Origin: Candidatus Nanohaloarchaea archaeon
GTDB lineage: Archaea; EX4484-52; GLR71
Reading direction: 5' to 3'
NCBI GenBank assembly: GCA_030671745.1
Contig: DAOVHT010000024.1
Location: 1 to 13,482 of the forward strand
Length of the DNA: 13,482 nucleotides
Below, one piece after another: positions 1-7,368 of this stretch. Each line of letters opens with the position of its first letter. The first letter of the stretch is position 1. A program made the position numbers and the translations under genes. The notes beneath the pieces are model-generated. The model saw only the letters and a list, made by a program, of their open reading frames with translations, did no database searches and was not told the DNA's origin.

Positions 1-375
1 AAAACAATTTCAGGCAACCATTCAGCAAACTACAGCGCAGACACAACAAAATTAGATTACATAACATTGGATCTGATCTTTGACACTGCGACCGACCCGA
101 ATATTTACCTTAACGACGCTCTCATATATTCACAAACAGGCGACGCATCCGGTACCCTTGAATCGATCGACCTGACAGACAGTACAATATCTGGCGAGAA
201 CTCATTAGTTTTCAATTTCACAGGCAGCTCAACATTTGATTATCGTCTTTCAATCTCAGAATCCGAGGATCTATCAACCCCTCCTTCTCAAAAAGATATA
301 GATACTGTAAATTATTTTATTTCAGGAATCGACAGCACCTTTAGGCCAACAATAGTGAGGGTGTACCTATGGTAA
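1..375 (+). CDS. 3' end of a probable secreted/surface protein, function unknown
   Basis: The reading frame is open from base 1 to a TAA at 373-375, so the gene is cut by the window edge. The TTG at 67 is an internal codon and not a convincing start. The visible 124 residues are rich in Ser, Thr, Asp and Asn, have almost no Lys, Arg or Cys, and show alternating short hydrophobic strands, as in extracellular beta-sandwich proteins. It ends in VRVYLW. Its last 7 bases overlap the start of the next gene (ATGGTAA), so the two are translationally coupled. The neighbours are prepilin-like, so it probably belongs to the same secreted or pilus-like group, but its N-terminus, where a signal would lie, is missing. 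I do not recognise the family. Confidence 0.7.
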   Translation, partial: KTISGNHSANYSADTTKLDYITLDLIFDTATDPNIYLNDALIYSQTGDASGTLESIDLTDSTISGENSLVFNFTGSSTFDYRLSISESEDLSTPPSQKDIDTVNYFISGIDSTFRPTIVRVYLW

Positions 376-962
376 AACGAAAAGGTCAGATGTTTTTGGT
401 CGGTGCATTGATATTATGCGCAGCCATTGCAGGTGCAGTTATCAGCACAAAATCCGTATACATGACAACGCCCAGCAATTTTGCAGATAGCATGTTCTCA
501 AATATGGAATCTGAAAGCAGATATGTGGTTAACCTGATTGCAAAAGAGAACGCGACATCTAAAAACATAGAGCACCGCATGATAGAATATATGTCCTTTT
601 TAGATAATATGGCACTTGAGCGGAACATAAAATATTCAGGATATTACCTGATTGCACTCCCTGTAGGCAATGACTTGAATGTAACCCTGATAAATTACAA
701 TAAAGCTATGATTGATTCAGCCGAGATAACTGTTGCAGGCACCACTAAATCAACAGCATTCCTGCCGCATAAAGATTCAGTGACTATGACCTTTGATGAT
801 GTGCCTGATAACATGACTTTCAATTACACATTATCTTATTATGATGGTACCTCCACAAAGACCAATACAGATGAAACAAACATGACCCTACGCCTATTCT
901 CCGCAGTGAACATACGCTTTTTGTCAGGTGATAACATAAGGCAGAGCCTATTTTTCAATTAA
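369..962 (+). CDS. Prepilin-like secreted protein with class III signal peptide
   Basis: A 197-residue protein. The N-terminus MVKRKGQMFLVGALIL has basic residues and a Gly before a continuous hydrophobic helix (about residues 7-26), the arrangement cut by archaeal prepilin peptidases (PibD/FlaK), here between G6 and Q7. The rest looks extracellular and has five N-X-S/T sequons (NAT, NVT, NMT, NYT, NMT), consistent with archaeal N-glycosylation. Cysteine is absent apart from one in the helix. The start ATG at 369 overlaps the stop of the upstream gene, so expression is coupled. Seen: signal layout and sequons. Inferred: a minor pilin or pilus-like surface subunit. The mature domain is not recognised. 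Confidence 0.75.
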   Translation: MVKRKGQMFLVGALILCAAIAGAVISTKSVYMTTPSNFADSMFSNMESESRYVVNLIAKENATSKNIEHRMIEYMSFLDNMALERNIKYSGYYLIALPVGNDLNVTLINYNKAMIDSAEITVAGTTKSTAFLPHKDSVTMTFDDVPDNMTFNYTLSYYDGTSTKTNTDETNMTLRLFSAVNIRFLSGDNIRQSLFFN

Positions 963-963
963 T

Positions 964-972
964 CTTATATAT
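964..972 (+). promoter_or_regulatory. TATA box (box A) for the 993 gene
   Basis: CTTATATAT lies about 25 nt upstream of the ATG at 993, right after the stop of the preceding gene. The spacing implies a leaderless or nearly leaderless transcript. Confidence 0.55.
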
Positions 973-992
973 GACCCAATACAAATATCAAT

Positions 993-1715
993 ATGGTCAG
1001 ACGAAAAGGTATCTCTCCTCTTCTTTCAGGTGTGATGTATATTGCAATAGTCAATGTGGCAATAATCGCCGTCATGCAGATAGGTATGCCCGCAATTGAA
1101 AACATGGAAGATGCATCAGCCATTGACCAGGCAAAAGCCACACTTTTAAGTATTGACCAGGTCATAACTGAGATTGCCGAACAAGGTAAAGGTTCAGCGC
1201 GAGTGGTTCCGATCCAGATAAAAAAAGGCGAACTATATATTGACAATGAGTCCGACAGGATATATTATCTTATTGAGACCGAATCAGAGATAATATCTCC
1301 ACGTACAAAGACAAAGATAGGCAACCTTTACATATCATCAAACGCAAATGTTGACGTCACAGATAACGGCACCCATTTCATCATGCAGAATGAGCACGAA
1401 AAGATAGTATTTCCTAAACTAGGGAACACAACCGATTTCGTATCTATAAATTCTTCCCAGCTTATGACTTCGATGTATCTTAAGGACACAGAGACCTATC
1501 TTCCTGCAAACCTGACTATCATGGTGGATAATGATCCTGATCAGGAATCAGGGAACGGTTATACTCTGGCAGAGAACACCGGGTCAGGTCTCATGCGTGG
1601 ACGGATAATAGCGCACGTCAACCAGTCAATATCGGACTATGACATCTATTTCACTTTGGAAGGTGGACAAGACTTCATGCAGATAGAAGTTGTAAATTAC
1701 AATAACCATTTTTAA
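993..1715 (+). CDS. Archaeal type IV pilin-like protein
   Basis: A 240-residue protein. The start MVRRKGISPLLSG matches the archaeal Pilin_N pattern: Arg/Lys, Gly, then ISP and a hydrophobic helix to about residue 31. The predicted prepilin peptidase cut follows G6. The mature part is a large, probably beta-rich ectodomain with five N-X-S/T sequons and no cysteine. It has its own TATA box at 964-972 and lies 30 nt behind the previous pilin-like gene. Such proteins assemble into adhesive or surface pili through the helical N-terminus. No assembly ATPase or platform protein is in the window, so the export machine must be elsewhere. The pilin N-terminus is fairly sure; the specific role is unknown. 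Confidence 0.8.
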   Translation: MVRRKGISPLLSGVMYIAIVNVAIIAVMQIGMPAIENMEDASAIDQAKATLLSIDQVITEIAEQGKGSARVVPIQIKKGELYIDNESDRIYYLIETESEIISPRTKTKIGNLYISSNANVDVTDNGTHFIMQNEHEKIVFPKLGNTTDFVSINSSQLMTSMYLKDTETYLPANLTIMVDNDPDQESGNGYTLAENTGSGLMRGRIIAHVNQSISDYDIYFTLEGGQDFMQIEVVNYNNHF

Positions 1716-1717
1716 TA

Positions 1718-1727
1718 TTTATATACC
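1718..1727 (+). promoter_or_regulatory. TATA box for the 1773 gene
   Basis: TTTATATACC is the strongest box in the 57-nt gap. Transcription would start near 1748, giving a short leader of about 24 nt before the ATG at 1773. Confidence 0.5.
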
Positions 1728-1772
1728 TTATACCTAAAGAGAACCATAGACAAGAATTCAAGCTGATGAATT

Positions 1773-2225
1773 ATGATAAACAAAAAAAGAACTGCAATGT
1801 CAACCTTCCTGGCGATGGTGCTGATGGTACTGTTCACCATGGTGGTCGGTGGTTTTGTCGGTTCCTGGATGATCGACACTGCAAAATCCCAGACCGAACA
1901 TGCAGTCAACAATTCAGATGCAGGCTGTGTCTATGCGAGCATAAACGTAAGGAATATATATTACAACGCATCCGGCACTGAAAAGATTAAGTTCACAATC
2001 GAGAACACAGGCACAAGGACACTGACAATAGATAAGATACGTGTCATAGGAAACAATTCCAATTCGGTGCTTTTTGAAACATCTTACAAGGCCTATCCAG
2101 GTGACGAGATACCAGTGATTGAACAGATTGATTCTATCGCAATACCTCAGATATCATCGATCCGTGTCATACCTTCAGAATGCCCCACAAAATCTGTCAC
2201 GATCAGAGGCACAGAAATAAATTGA
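1773..2225 (+). CDS. Archaellin/pilin-like secreted protein
   Basis: A 150-residue protein. The N-terminus MINKKRTAMSTFLAMVLM combines basic residues, Ala at the likely -1 position (A8) and a hydrophobic helix to about residue 32, again a class III signal. The C-terminal two thirds form a probable beta-sandwich with the pattern KIKFTIENTGTRTLTIDKIRV, typical of the globular domains of archaellin-like and pilin-like proteins. It carries sequons near residues 47 and 65 and two cysteines (in AGCVY and SECPT) that could form an extracellular disulfide. It is the last gene of the pilin block, followed by a T-rich stretch at 2256-2264. A true archaellin would normally be nearer 200 residues and next to fla/arl genes, none of which are here, so a pilus subunit is more likely. 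Confidence 0.75.
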   Translation: MINKKRTAMSTFLAMVLMVLFTMVVGGFVGSWMIDTAKSQTEHAVNNSDAGCVYASINVRNIYYNASGTEKIKFTIENTGTRTLTIDKIRVIGNNSNSVLFETSYKAYPGDEIPVIEQIDSIAIPQISSIRVIPSECPTKSVTIRGTEIN

Positions 2226-2255
2226 TTTTATCTGTTTAAAAGAAAGATATATATT

Positions 2256-2264
2256 CTTTTTTCC
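2256..2264 (+). terminator. T-rich termination signal after the pilin block
   Basis: A run of six T within a pyrimidine stretch about 30 nt past the last pilin-like gene. Archaeal RNA polymerase stops at such T tracts without a hairpin. It lies before the gatD promoter. Confidence 0.35.
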
Positions 2265-2282
2265 TTATATTCAAGTTATTGG

Positions 2283-2293
2283 AAATATAATAG
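2283..2293 (+). promoter_or_regulatory. TATA box for gatD
   Basis: AAATATAATAG is centred about 27 nt upstream of the ATG at 2314. This supports a leaderless message starting there and argues against the TTG codons at 2302 and 2305. Confidence 0.55.
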
Positions 2294-2313
2294 TTACAGT
2301 TTTGTTGATATTT

Positions 2314-3684
2314 ATGTATTCTAAAAAAATAAAAGCCATGCTTGAAAAAGAGAAGATAACCGTAGGCACAAGGCTTGAAGTCACAGAGGGCAGCAAGACC
2401 ACAGAAGGCCTTCTTCTTCCGAATGCCGATGACAGTGCAAAAGACATAATAACACTTAAGCTTGACAGCGGTTACAACATAGGTCTTAAAGTGACAGACG
2501 ATATGACCATAAAGAAGTCAGACAAAAAGACCTCCGATGACCTGATATCCGAAGAGAACTACGAGCTTGGAAAAAAAAGAGACATAAAAACACTCGTATT
2601 CGACAAGAAAAAACCAAAAGCATCGCTGATAGCGACAGGCGGAACAATCTCTTCCCGAGTAGATTACAAGACAGGAGCGGTCTATATGCTCATGGAACCC
2701 GAAGAGATCCTGACCACAACACCCGAACTGAAAAACATAATCAATCTTACATCTATCCTATCTCCGTTCAGGATCGCAAGCGAGGACATGACACCATCCG
2801 AATGGCAGAATATTGCAGAACTGGTAGAGAAAGAATTGAACAGCGGCGCAGAAGGAGTAATTGTCACGCACGGTACTGATACCTTGCACTACACCGCCGC
2901 AGCCCTGTCCTTTATGCTGCCTGACCTAAAGAAACCGGTGGCATTGGTCGGTGCCCAAAGATCCCCCGACCGTGCAAGCTTTGACGGTGCAATGAACCTA
3001 GTATGTGCAGCAAGATACATAACCGGAAACATTGCAGAGGTTGCAATCGTCATGCACGCAACGATGAACGATGATTACTGCCTGATAAACCGTGGCACAA
3101 AAGTGAGGAAGATGCACACATCACGACGTGATGCCTTCAGACCGATCAACACATTGCCTATCGGTACAATATATGCCTGCGGAAAGCTTGACATAATAGA
3201 CAACAATTATAAAAAACGAGACAACAGACAAAAGGTAACAGCAGACACACGGTTTGAGAAAAACATTGCAATGATAAACATCTATGCAGGGATCAATCCT
3301 GAAATATTGGACTATCACATCGACAAAGGTTACAAGGGAATTGTCCTTAACACGCCAGCATTAGGTCATGTGCCCATAGACACAATGGACAAGAACTTAT
3401 CCTGGATAAAAGCACTAAAACGCGCACAAGACAAGAATATAACTCTTATAAGCGCCTCCCAGACACTTTACGGCACAACCCATGCACACGTCTACAGGAG
3501 CGCAGTCGAGATGGAAAAGCTAGGCGTGATATTTGCAAGAGACATGCTTCCCGAGACGGCTTACGTCAAGTTAGGATGTGTCTTGGGCAGGACAGAAGAC
3601 AAGGATGAAATAAAGAATCTGATGCTCACCGATCTTGCCGGTGAATTCTCTGAAAAATTAGTACCTAAATCATTTTTATACTGA
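2314..3684 (+). CDS. gatD: Glutamyl-tRNA(Gln) amidotransferase subunit D
   Basis: A 456-residue protein, normal for GatD. It is the asparaginase-like subunit that releases ammonia from an amide donor (mainly Asn in archaea) and passes it to GatE, which turns Glu-tRNA(Gln) into Gln-tRNA(Gln) in the cytoplasm. After an N-terminal GatD domain (about 1-90), the AnsA-type fold shows the catalytic set: T111 in TGGTISS, T188 and D189 in VTHGTDTLHY, and K263 in GTKVRKMHTSRRDAF. VALVGAQRSPDRASFDGAMN is another family signature. I chose the ATG at 2314 because a TATA box sits 27 nt upstream and an in-frame TTG start would add only four residues. The partner gatE lies 1.4 kb downstream, in a separate operon on the same strand. 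The identification is secure. Confidence 0.97.
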   Translation: MYSKKIKAMLEKEKITVGTRLEVTEGSKTTEGLLLPNADDSAKDIITLKLDSGYNIGLKVTDDMTIKKSDKKTSDDLISEENYELGKKRDIKTLVFDKKKPKASLIATGGTISSRVDYKTGAVYMLMEPEEILTTTPELKNIINLTSILSPFRIASEDMTPSEWQNIAELVEKELNSGAEGVIVTHGTDTLHYTAAALSFMLPDLKKPVALVGAQRSPDRASFDGAMNLVCAARYITGNIAEVAIVMHATMNDDYCLINRGTKVRKMHTSRRDAFRPINTLPIGTIYACGKLDIIDNNYKKRDNRQKVTADTRFEKNIAMINIYAGINPEILDYHIDKGYKGIVLNTPALGHVPIDTMDKNLSWIKALKRAQDKNITLISASQTLYGTTHAHVYRSAVEMEKLGVIFARDMLPETAYVKLGCVLGRTEDKDEIKNLMLTDLAGEFSEKLVPKSFLY

Positions 3685-3774
3685 TGCCTCTCAAGAAATA
3701 TCCATTTTGGTACCATTAAGTTTTTATAGTTGTTCCACCCATTATAATCAAACGTTTTTTAAAACCCTGGATTT

Positions 3775-3813
3775 GATGGGGGAGAAATAACAATTCTATA
3801 CACATCCCTCATC
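3775..3813. other. 9-bp hairpin in the gatD-HD spacer, possible small RNA
   Basis: The 229-nt spacer 3685-3913 holds no gene I can support. Inside it GATGGGGGA (3775-3783) pairs with TCCCTCATC (3805-3813) over nine positions with one G-U, closing a 21-nt loop. The G run 3778-3782 could instead pair with CCCCC at 3819-3823, so two mutually exclusive folds exist. A TATA-like ATTATAATC lies near 3740-3748, about 30 nt upstream of the hairpin, and an ACA triplet is at 3831-3833. A small RNA (perhaps H/ACA-like) is possible. I see no clear kink-turn, so this is only a candidate. Confidence 0.3.
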
Positions 3814-3884
3814 GTCCACCCCCTAAAGAAACAGAATTCTTAAAGCTTAATTCAATACATTATCTATTCTTGCACCAAACAATA

Positions 3885-3897
3885 TTTATAATATATA
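3885..3897 (+). promoter_or_regulatory. TATA box for the HD-HD-gatE operon
   Basis: An uninterrupted A/T stretch TTTATAATATATA is centred about 23 nt upstream of the ATG at 3914. It is the best promoter in the spacer and would drive a nearly leaderless three-gene message. Confidence 0.6.
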
Positions 3898-3913
3898 GGC
3901 CCTAAATCTATCT

Positions 3914-4492
3914 ATGGATGCAGCAATACTAAAAGCAAAAGCTATAGCACTTAAAGAGCTTGGTGACGATACATTTTACGGTCTGCCGTACACAGAACGC
4001 ATAAAAGAAAAGGCGACATCTCTCGCAGACAAGTTAGGTGCACAAAAAACAACAGTAATTCTAGCATCCTATCTTCATGCAATATCGACAAAAGATAGAC
4101 AGTCCACCTCTGTTGAAAGTTCAGACAAAGCATCCCTGATACTGAAAAGGATAGGTTGTCCTGATGAATTAAGGATTCAGGTCACGAAAATTATAATGTT
4201 GAGCGACCCAAAGAATTGGGACACCTCAAAACGGCCAAAGACGATTGAAGAGAAGATATTCTATGATGCTAAAGCTTCTGAAGACATATCATCGATCGGT
4301 CTGATAAGACTGATTATTTCATTGAAAGAACAGAACCTGAAAGATGAAGAGATGATAGGTTCAATAGACAACTTCATAAAAGAGAAATACGGATCACTAT
4401 TTTTCGACAAGACAAAAAATATGATAGAATACGATTATAGGTTAGTTACAGAATTCGTAACCAATGCAAAAAAGCAAGGGGATGTATTATAG
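3914..4492 (+). CDS. Degenerate HD-domain protein (predicted pseudoenzyme)
   Basis: A 192-residue protein whose fold can be lined up with the next gene but whose metal ligands are lost. The first His becomes Tyr (YTERI against HTRRV). The HD pair in WLHDI becomes YLHAI (H55 kept, D to A56). The later AHE becomes LSD, and the ADHLDRLGAIG block becomes AKASEDISSIG. The hydrophobic pattern and the Ile-Gly...Arg spacing of the last motif are kept. It should therefore keep the all-helical HD fold but not phosphohydrolase activity. It is the first gene of an operon, and the next start codon follows its stop immediately. Likely roles are a regulatory partner or heterodimer subunit of the intact HD protein. 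The relationship is inferred from motif order, not from a search. Confidence 0.65.
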   Translation: MDAAILKAKAIALKELGDDTFYGLPYTERIKEKATSLADKLGAQKTTVILASYLHAISTKDRQSTSVESSDKASLILKRIGCPDELRIQVTKIIMLSDPKNWDTSKRPKTIEEKIFYDAKASEDISSIGLIRLIISLKEQNLKDEEMIGSIDNFIKEKYGSLFFDKTKNMIEYDYRLVTEFVTNAKKQGDVL

Positions 4493-5062
4493 ATGGAATC
4501 AGTCATAATTTCTTACGTGACCAAAGCACTCTCTGAAAAACCAGATTTCTTGGCGCACACAAGACGTGTGGTGGACTACTCAAAGATAATAGCCACCACT
4601 GAAGATGTGGATATGGATATCCTTGTCATGTCCGCCTGGCTTCATGACATCTGCTGGTACAATCGTGACCTAAACACAGAAACTTTAAAGACTCATGCAC
4701 AAGAATCATCAATCCAAGCAAAAGAGATTCTTGAAAAGATCAACATGTCAGACAAAGTGATAGACAAGGTGTCATCAACAATAGTGGCTCACGAACAGCT
4801 GCCTGACAACCCGTCAATTGAGATGCGCATCCTGTTTGAGGCAGACCACCTGGATCGTCTCGGTGCGATCGGCATCTCGCGGATATTCTCGACCTGGGGT
4901 GTGAAGACAGGTCTAGAGATCATAAACAAGAACATACTTCCTCAGATGGAGACCTGGTTCACCACAAGAAAAGGTTTTGATCTTGCCCGGGAAAAGATAC
5001 ATTTTTTAAACATGTTTGCCGACAATTATAATAAAGAGATCATAGATTCCAAGAGAAGTTGA
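4493..5062 (+). CDS. HD-domain phosphohydrolase, YedJ/YpgQ-like
   Basis: A 189-residue cytoplasmic metal-dependent hydrolase. The HD ligands are visible: H22 (AHTRR), H51-D52 (AWLHDIC), further histidines H68 and H100 (VAHEQ), and D118 in FEADHLDRLGAIGISR. The LDRLGAIGISR block is characteristic of the YedJ/YpgQ group; YpgQ of Bacillus hydrolyses nucleoside triphosphates to monophosphate and pyrophosphate, so a nucleotide substrate is plausible but unproven here. The ATG directly abuts the TAG of the upstream degenerate paralogue. Its own TGA shares its A with the ATG of gatE, so all three are translationally coupled. The family call is firm; the substrate is unknown. Confidence 0.85.
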   Translation: MESVIISYVTKALSEKPDFLAHTRRVVDYSKIIATTEDVDMDILVMSAWLHDICWYNRDLNTETLKTHAQESSIQAKEILEKINMSDKVIDKVSSTIVAHEQLPDNPSIEMRILFEADHLDRLGAIGISRIFSTWGVKTGLEIINKNILPQMETWFTTRKGFDLAREKIHFLNMFADNYNKEIIDSKRS

Positions 5063-6948
5063 TGGTTATGGATATAGATTACAAGAGTATTGGGTTCAAA
5101 TGCGGTCTTGAGATTCATCAGGCCCTGGACACAGGTAAACTATTCTGCAACTGTTCAAGCGCATTCGCAGAAAAAGGCGAATTTACAGAGATCAGACGTC
5201 ACCTGAGACCGGTTGCGGGCGAGACAGGAACAGTCGACGCATCAGCACGTTTTGAGTCGTTAAGGAAACGTAACTTCATCTATCACGCCTACAAGGGTGA
5301 GGCATGCCTTGTTGAGATGGATGCCGAACCGCCACATGACATAAATGAAAAAGCTAAAAAGACAGCACTCCTTTTTGCAATGCTTCTCGACATGGACATA
5401 CCTGATGAGATCCACGTCATGCGAAAGACAGTGACTGACGGTTCTGCAACGAGCGGTTTCCAGAGGACTGCACTGGTCGCCACAGGAAACGATAACTCAT
5501 ATCTTGAGACCTCAAGAGGTAAGGTATACCTTGAGAACATGTCCCTTGAAGAAGATGCCTCAAAGATAATGGAGAAGCAAGGAAACAAGGTACATTATTC
5601 ATTAAGTCGTCTGGGCATCCCGTTGATCGAGCTTGGCACAGCACCCGACATAAAAGACGCAGACCACGTAAAAGAGACAGCCGCAAAGATAGGGAGCCTG
5701 TTAAGGTCATTCCCTGAAACAAAAAGGGGTATAGGTACCATACGTCAGGACATAAACATATCAGTATTCAATGGCGCCCGGACCGAGATCAAGGGCTGGC
5801 AAGACCTGTCACGGATAAGACTGATTACTGAAAATGAGGTAAGGCGCCACCTATTCTTGCTCGACCTAAAATCCGAGCTTGAAGACAGAGGCATCAAAAA
5901 GATAGACAGTGTACCCGTTGACGTGACAGACATTTTCGTCAACACAAAATCACGGGTGATATCTGACCTGATAAGACGAAATGCAATAGTCCTTGCAACA
6001 AAATTGACAGGGTTCAACGGAATCCTGAAACGCGAAGTCTGTCCGAAAAAGACATTCGGCCGCGAACTTGCAGAATATGCAAAATCATTCGGTTCAAATG
6101 GCATGATCCACACTGATGAGGACCTGTCAAAATACAACCTTGCCCATGAATTCAATCTATTGAGAGAAAAGCTTGATGCTAAAGATGACGACCTTATACT
6201 CATAATTGCCGAGACAAAGACAATCGCAGAGCAATCAATCGGTGCTGTGATAAAAAGAACCAAGTACTGTCTTGTTGGCGTCCCTGAGGAGACACGGATA
6301 CCAAATCATGTAACCGCAACCTCAAGCTATGCCCGACCATTGTCTGGTGCACACAGGATGTACCCTGAAACTGATGTAGCCACGATGATAATCACGTCCG
6401 ATTACTTAACAAAAATAAGAAAAGACATGCCTGAAACTCTTGAATCCAAAAGAGAACGGTTCGAGAGCGACCTGAAACTGAATTCCGAACTGGCATCAAC
6501 CATAATATCCTCCTCTTACCTCGCATATTTTGAGACAATATCGAAAAATAACAAAAATATTGATGCGAAAGACATAGCGAACTTTTTCATAAATACATTG
6601 TCTGACCTGAAAAAACGAGAGAATATTGACATATCAAAATTATCCCAGACAGATTTTGATGACATGTTTGCGCAAATTTCTAAAGGTCAATTATTGAAAG
6701 ACACAATCGCACAATTTGTAAAGATAAAAGTCAAGCATCCCGAACTTTTTGCAGCTGAGATAATAACCAATTACAATCTTGCACCCTTGACAGAATCTGA
6801 GGTAAAAGATACAATAAATAAGATCATCACAGAAAATCCAAAAGCACCGATGGGCGCGATAATCGGTATGTCGATGTCCAGACTTAAAGGTAGATTTGAT
6901 GGCAAGAAGATAGCTGTCCTTGTAGGCAATCTTCTACCGAAGAAATAA
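5062..6948 (+). CDS. gatE: Glutamyl-tRNA(Gln) amidotransferase subunit E
   Basis: A 628-residue protein, the usual length for archaeal GatE. It phosphorylates the gamma-carboxylate of Glu on tRNA(Gln) with ATP and amidates it using ammonia from GatD. Motifs in order: GFKCGLEIHQALDTGKLFC at the N-terminus, then VTDGSATSGFQRTALV and RLGIPLIELGTAPDI in the GatB-like cradle. After these come GIGTIRQDINIS, an inserted AspRS-type GAD domain ending near LSGAHRMYPETD, and a helical YqeY-like tail finishing in MSRLKGRFDGKKI, which contacts tRNA. The ATG at 5062 overlaps the upstream TGA by one base. A second ATG at 5068 gives the N-terminus MDIDYKSIG, more like other family members, and cannot be excluded. 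With gatD present, the organism probably lacks GlnRS. Confidence 0.97.
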   Translation: MVMDIDYKSIGFKCGLEIHQALDTGKLFCNCSSAFAEKGEFTEIRRHLRPVAGETGTVDASARFESLRKRNFIYHAYKGEACLVEMDAEPPHDINEKAKKTALLFAMLLDMDIPDEIHVMRKTVTDGSATSGFQRTALVATGNDNSYLETSRGKVYLENMSLEEDASKIMEKQGNKVHYSLSRLGIPLIELGTAPDIKDADHVKETAAKIGSLLRSFPETKRGIGTIRQDINISVFNGARTEIKGWQDLSRIRLITENEVRRHLFLLDLKSELEDRGIKKIDSVPVDVTDIFVNTKSRVISDLIRRNAIVLATKLTGFNGILKREVCPKKTFGRELAEYAKSFGSNGMIHTDEDLSKYNLAHEFNLLREKLDAKDDDLILIIAETKTIAEQSIGAVIKRTKYCLVGVPEETRIPNHVTATSSYARPLSGAHRMYPETDVATMIITSDYLTKIRKDMPETLESKRERFESDLKLNSELASTIISSSYLAYFETISKNNKNIDAKDIANFFINTLSDLKKRENIDISKLSQTDFDDMFAQISKGQLLKDTIAQFVKIKVKHPELFAAEIITNYNLAPLTESEVKDTINKIITENPKAPMGAIIGMSMSRLKGRFDGKKIAVLVGNLLPKK

Positions 6949-6969
6949 GGATAAAAATAAAATAACAGT

Positions 6970-7251
6970 CTAAAGTTTGTTTACTATCTTTTCAAAATCT
7001 TTTGCGATAATTTTACCTTTATCGGTCAAACTGACAAACTTGACCCTACCTTTCTTTTCAAAAGATACCATACCATCATTGTGGAACGCTTCAAGGATCT
7101 TCATGGTGTGTGAATAGGTACAATCAACGATCTTTGCTACAGTTGATGCATAATTCTCGCTGCTTGACTGTAATGCAATCAGTATATGTACTGGTTTTAT
7201 GTGCATAAATAATTCAGTCATATTACTATCATTTTCATTAATTTTAACCAC
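6970..7251 (-). CDS. Small winged-helix transcriptional regulator
   Basis: A 93-residue protein from a GTG at 7251. An ATG at 7221 (83 residues) is an equally possible start. The body is a single winged helix-turn-helix: helices from FMHIKPVHILIAL, a recognition helix in CTYSHTMKILEAFHNDG, then the wing VSFEKKGRVKFVSLTDKGK and a last helix to the C-terminus. This layout is MarR/PadR-like, and the wing ends with the common LTDKGK motif. No ligand or metal site is evident. It is convergent with gatE (21 nt apart). A TATA box at 7286-7294 and nearby repeats could allow autoregulation. The DNA-binding fold is fairly sure, the target unknown. Confidence 0.8.
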   Translation of the reverse strand: MVKINENDSNMTELFMHIKPVHILIALQSSSENYASTVAKIVDCTYSHTMKILEAFHNDGMVSFEKKGRVKFVSLTDKGKIIAKDFEKIVNKL

Positions 7252-7285
7252 CAGATTTTATTACTCTACTATTTTGTTGCTTGCC

Positions 7286-7294
7286 TATTTATAT
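7286..7294 (-). promoter_or_regulatory. TATA box for the winged-helix gene
   Basis: On the minus strand ATATAAATA reads toward the gene. Transcription would start near 7264, 13 nt before the GTG at 7251. Confidence 0.45.
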
Positions 7295-7310
7295 GTTTAG
7301 TATTTTTATG

Positions 7311-7346
7311 AACTATATAGTATGATATGTCTGTTAAACTATATAA
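7311..7346. repeat. Direct repeat AACTATATAR, 26-bp period
   Basis: AACTATATAG at 7311-7320 recurs as AACTATATAA at 7337-7346. The copies lie 26 bp apart start to start, upstream of the winged-helix gene. They may be operator half-sites for that regulator, or only A/T-rich promoter sequence. Confidence 0.3.
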
Positions 7347-7348
7347 CT

Positions 7349-7368
7349 CTGATTGTAATCACAATCAG
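7349..7368. repeat. 8-bp inverted repeat at the 3' end of the 7365-7799 gene
   Basis: CTGATTGT and ACAATCAG form perfect arms around the spacer AATC, overlapping the TGA stop of the minus-strand gene. It could fold as a terminator hairpin for that gene or serve as an operator for the regulator downstream. Confidence 0.4.

Noticed and set aside
2302..2313. TTG starts at 2302 and 2305 for gatD
   Set aside because: The TATA box at 2283-2293 puts the transcript start at about 2313, after both TTG codons. The ATG at 2314 fits a leaderless message.
3775..3833. A box C/D small RNA starting at TTGATGG
   Set aside because: The C-box match is poor (a G replaces the last A) and I find no CTGA D box at a suitable distance.
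5289..6263. Several minus-strand frames opposite gatE
   Set aside because: GatE is unmistakable and fills the region. The opposite frames are Ser/Leu-rich shadows with no family motif and no start signals.
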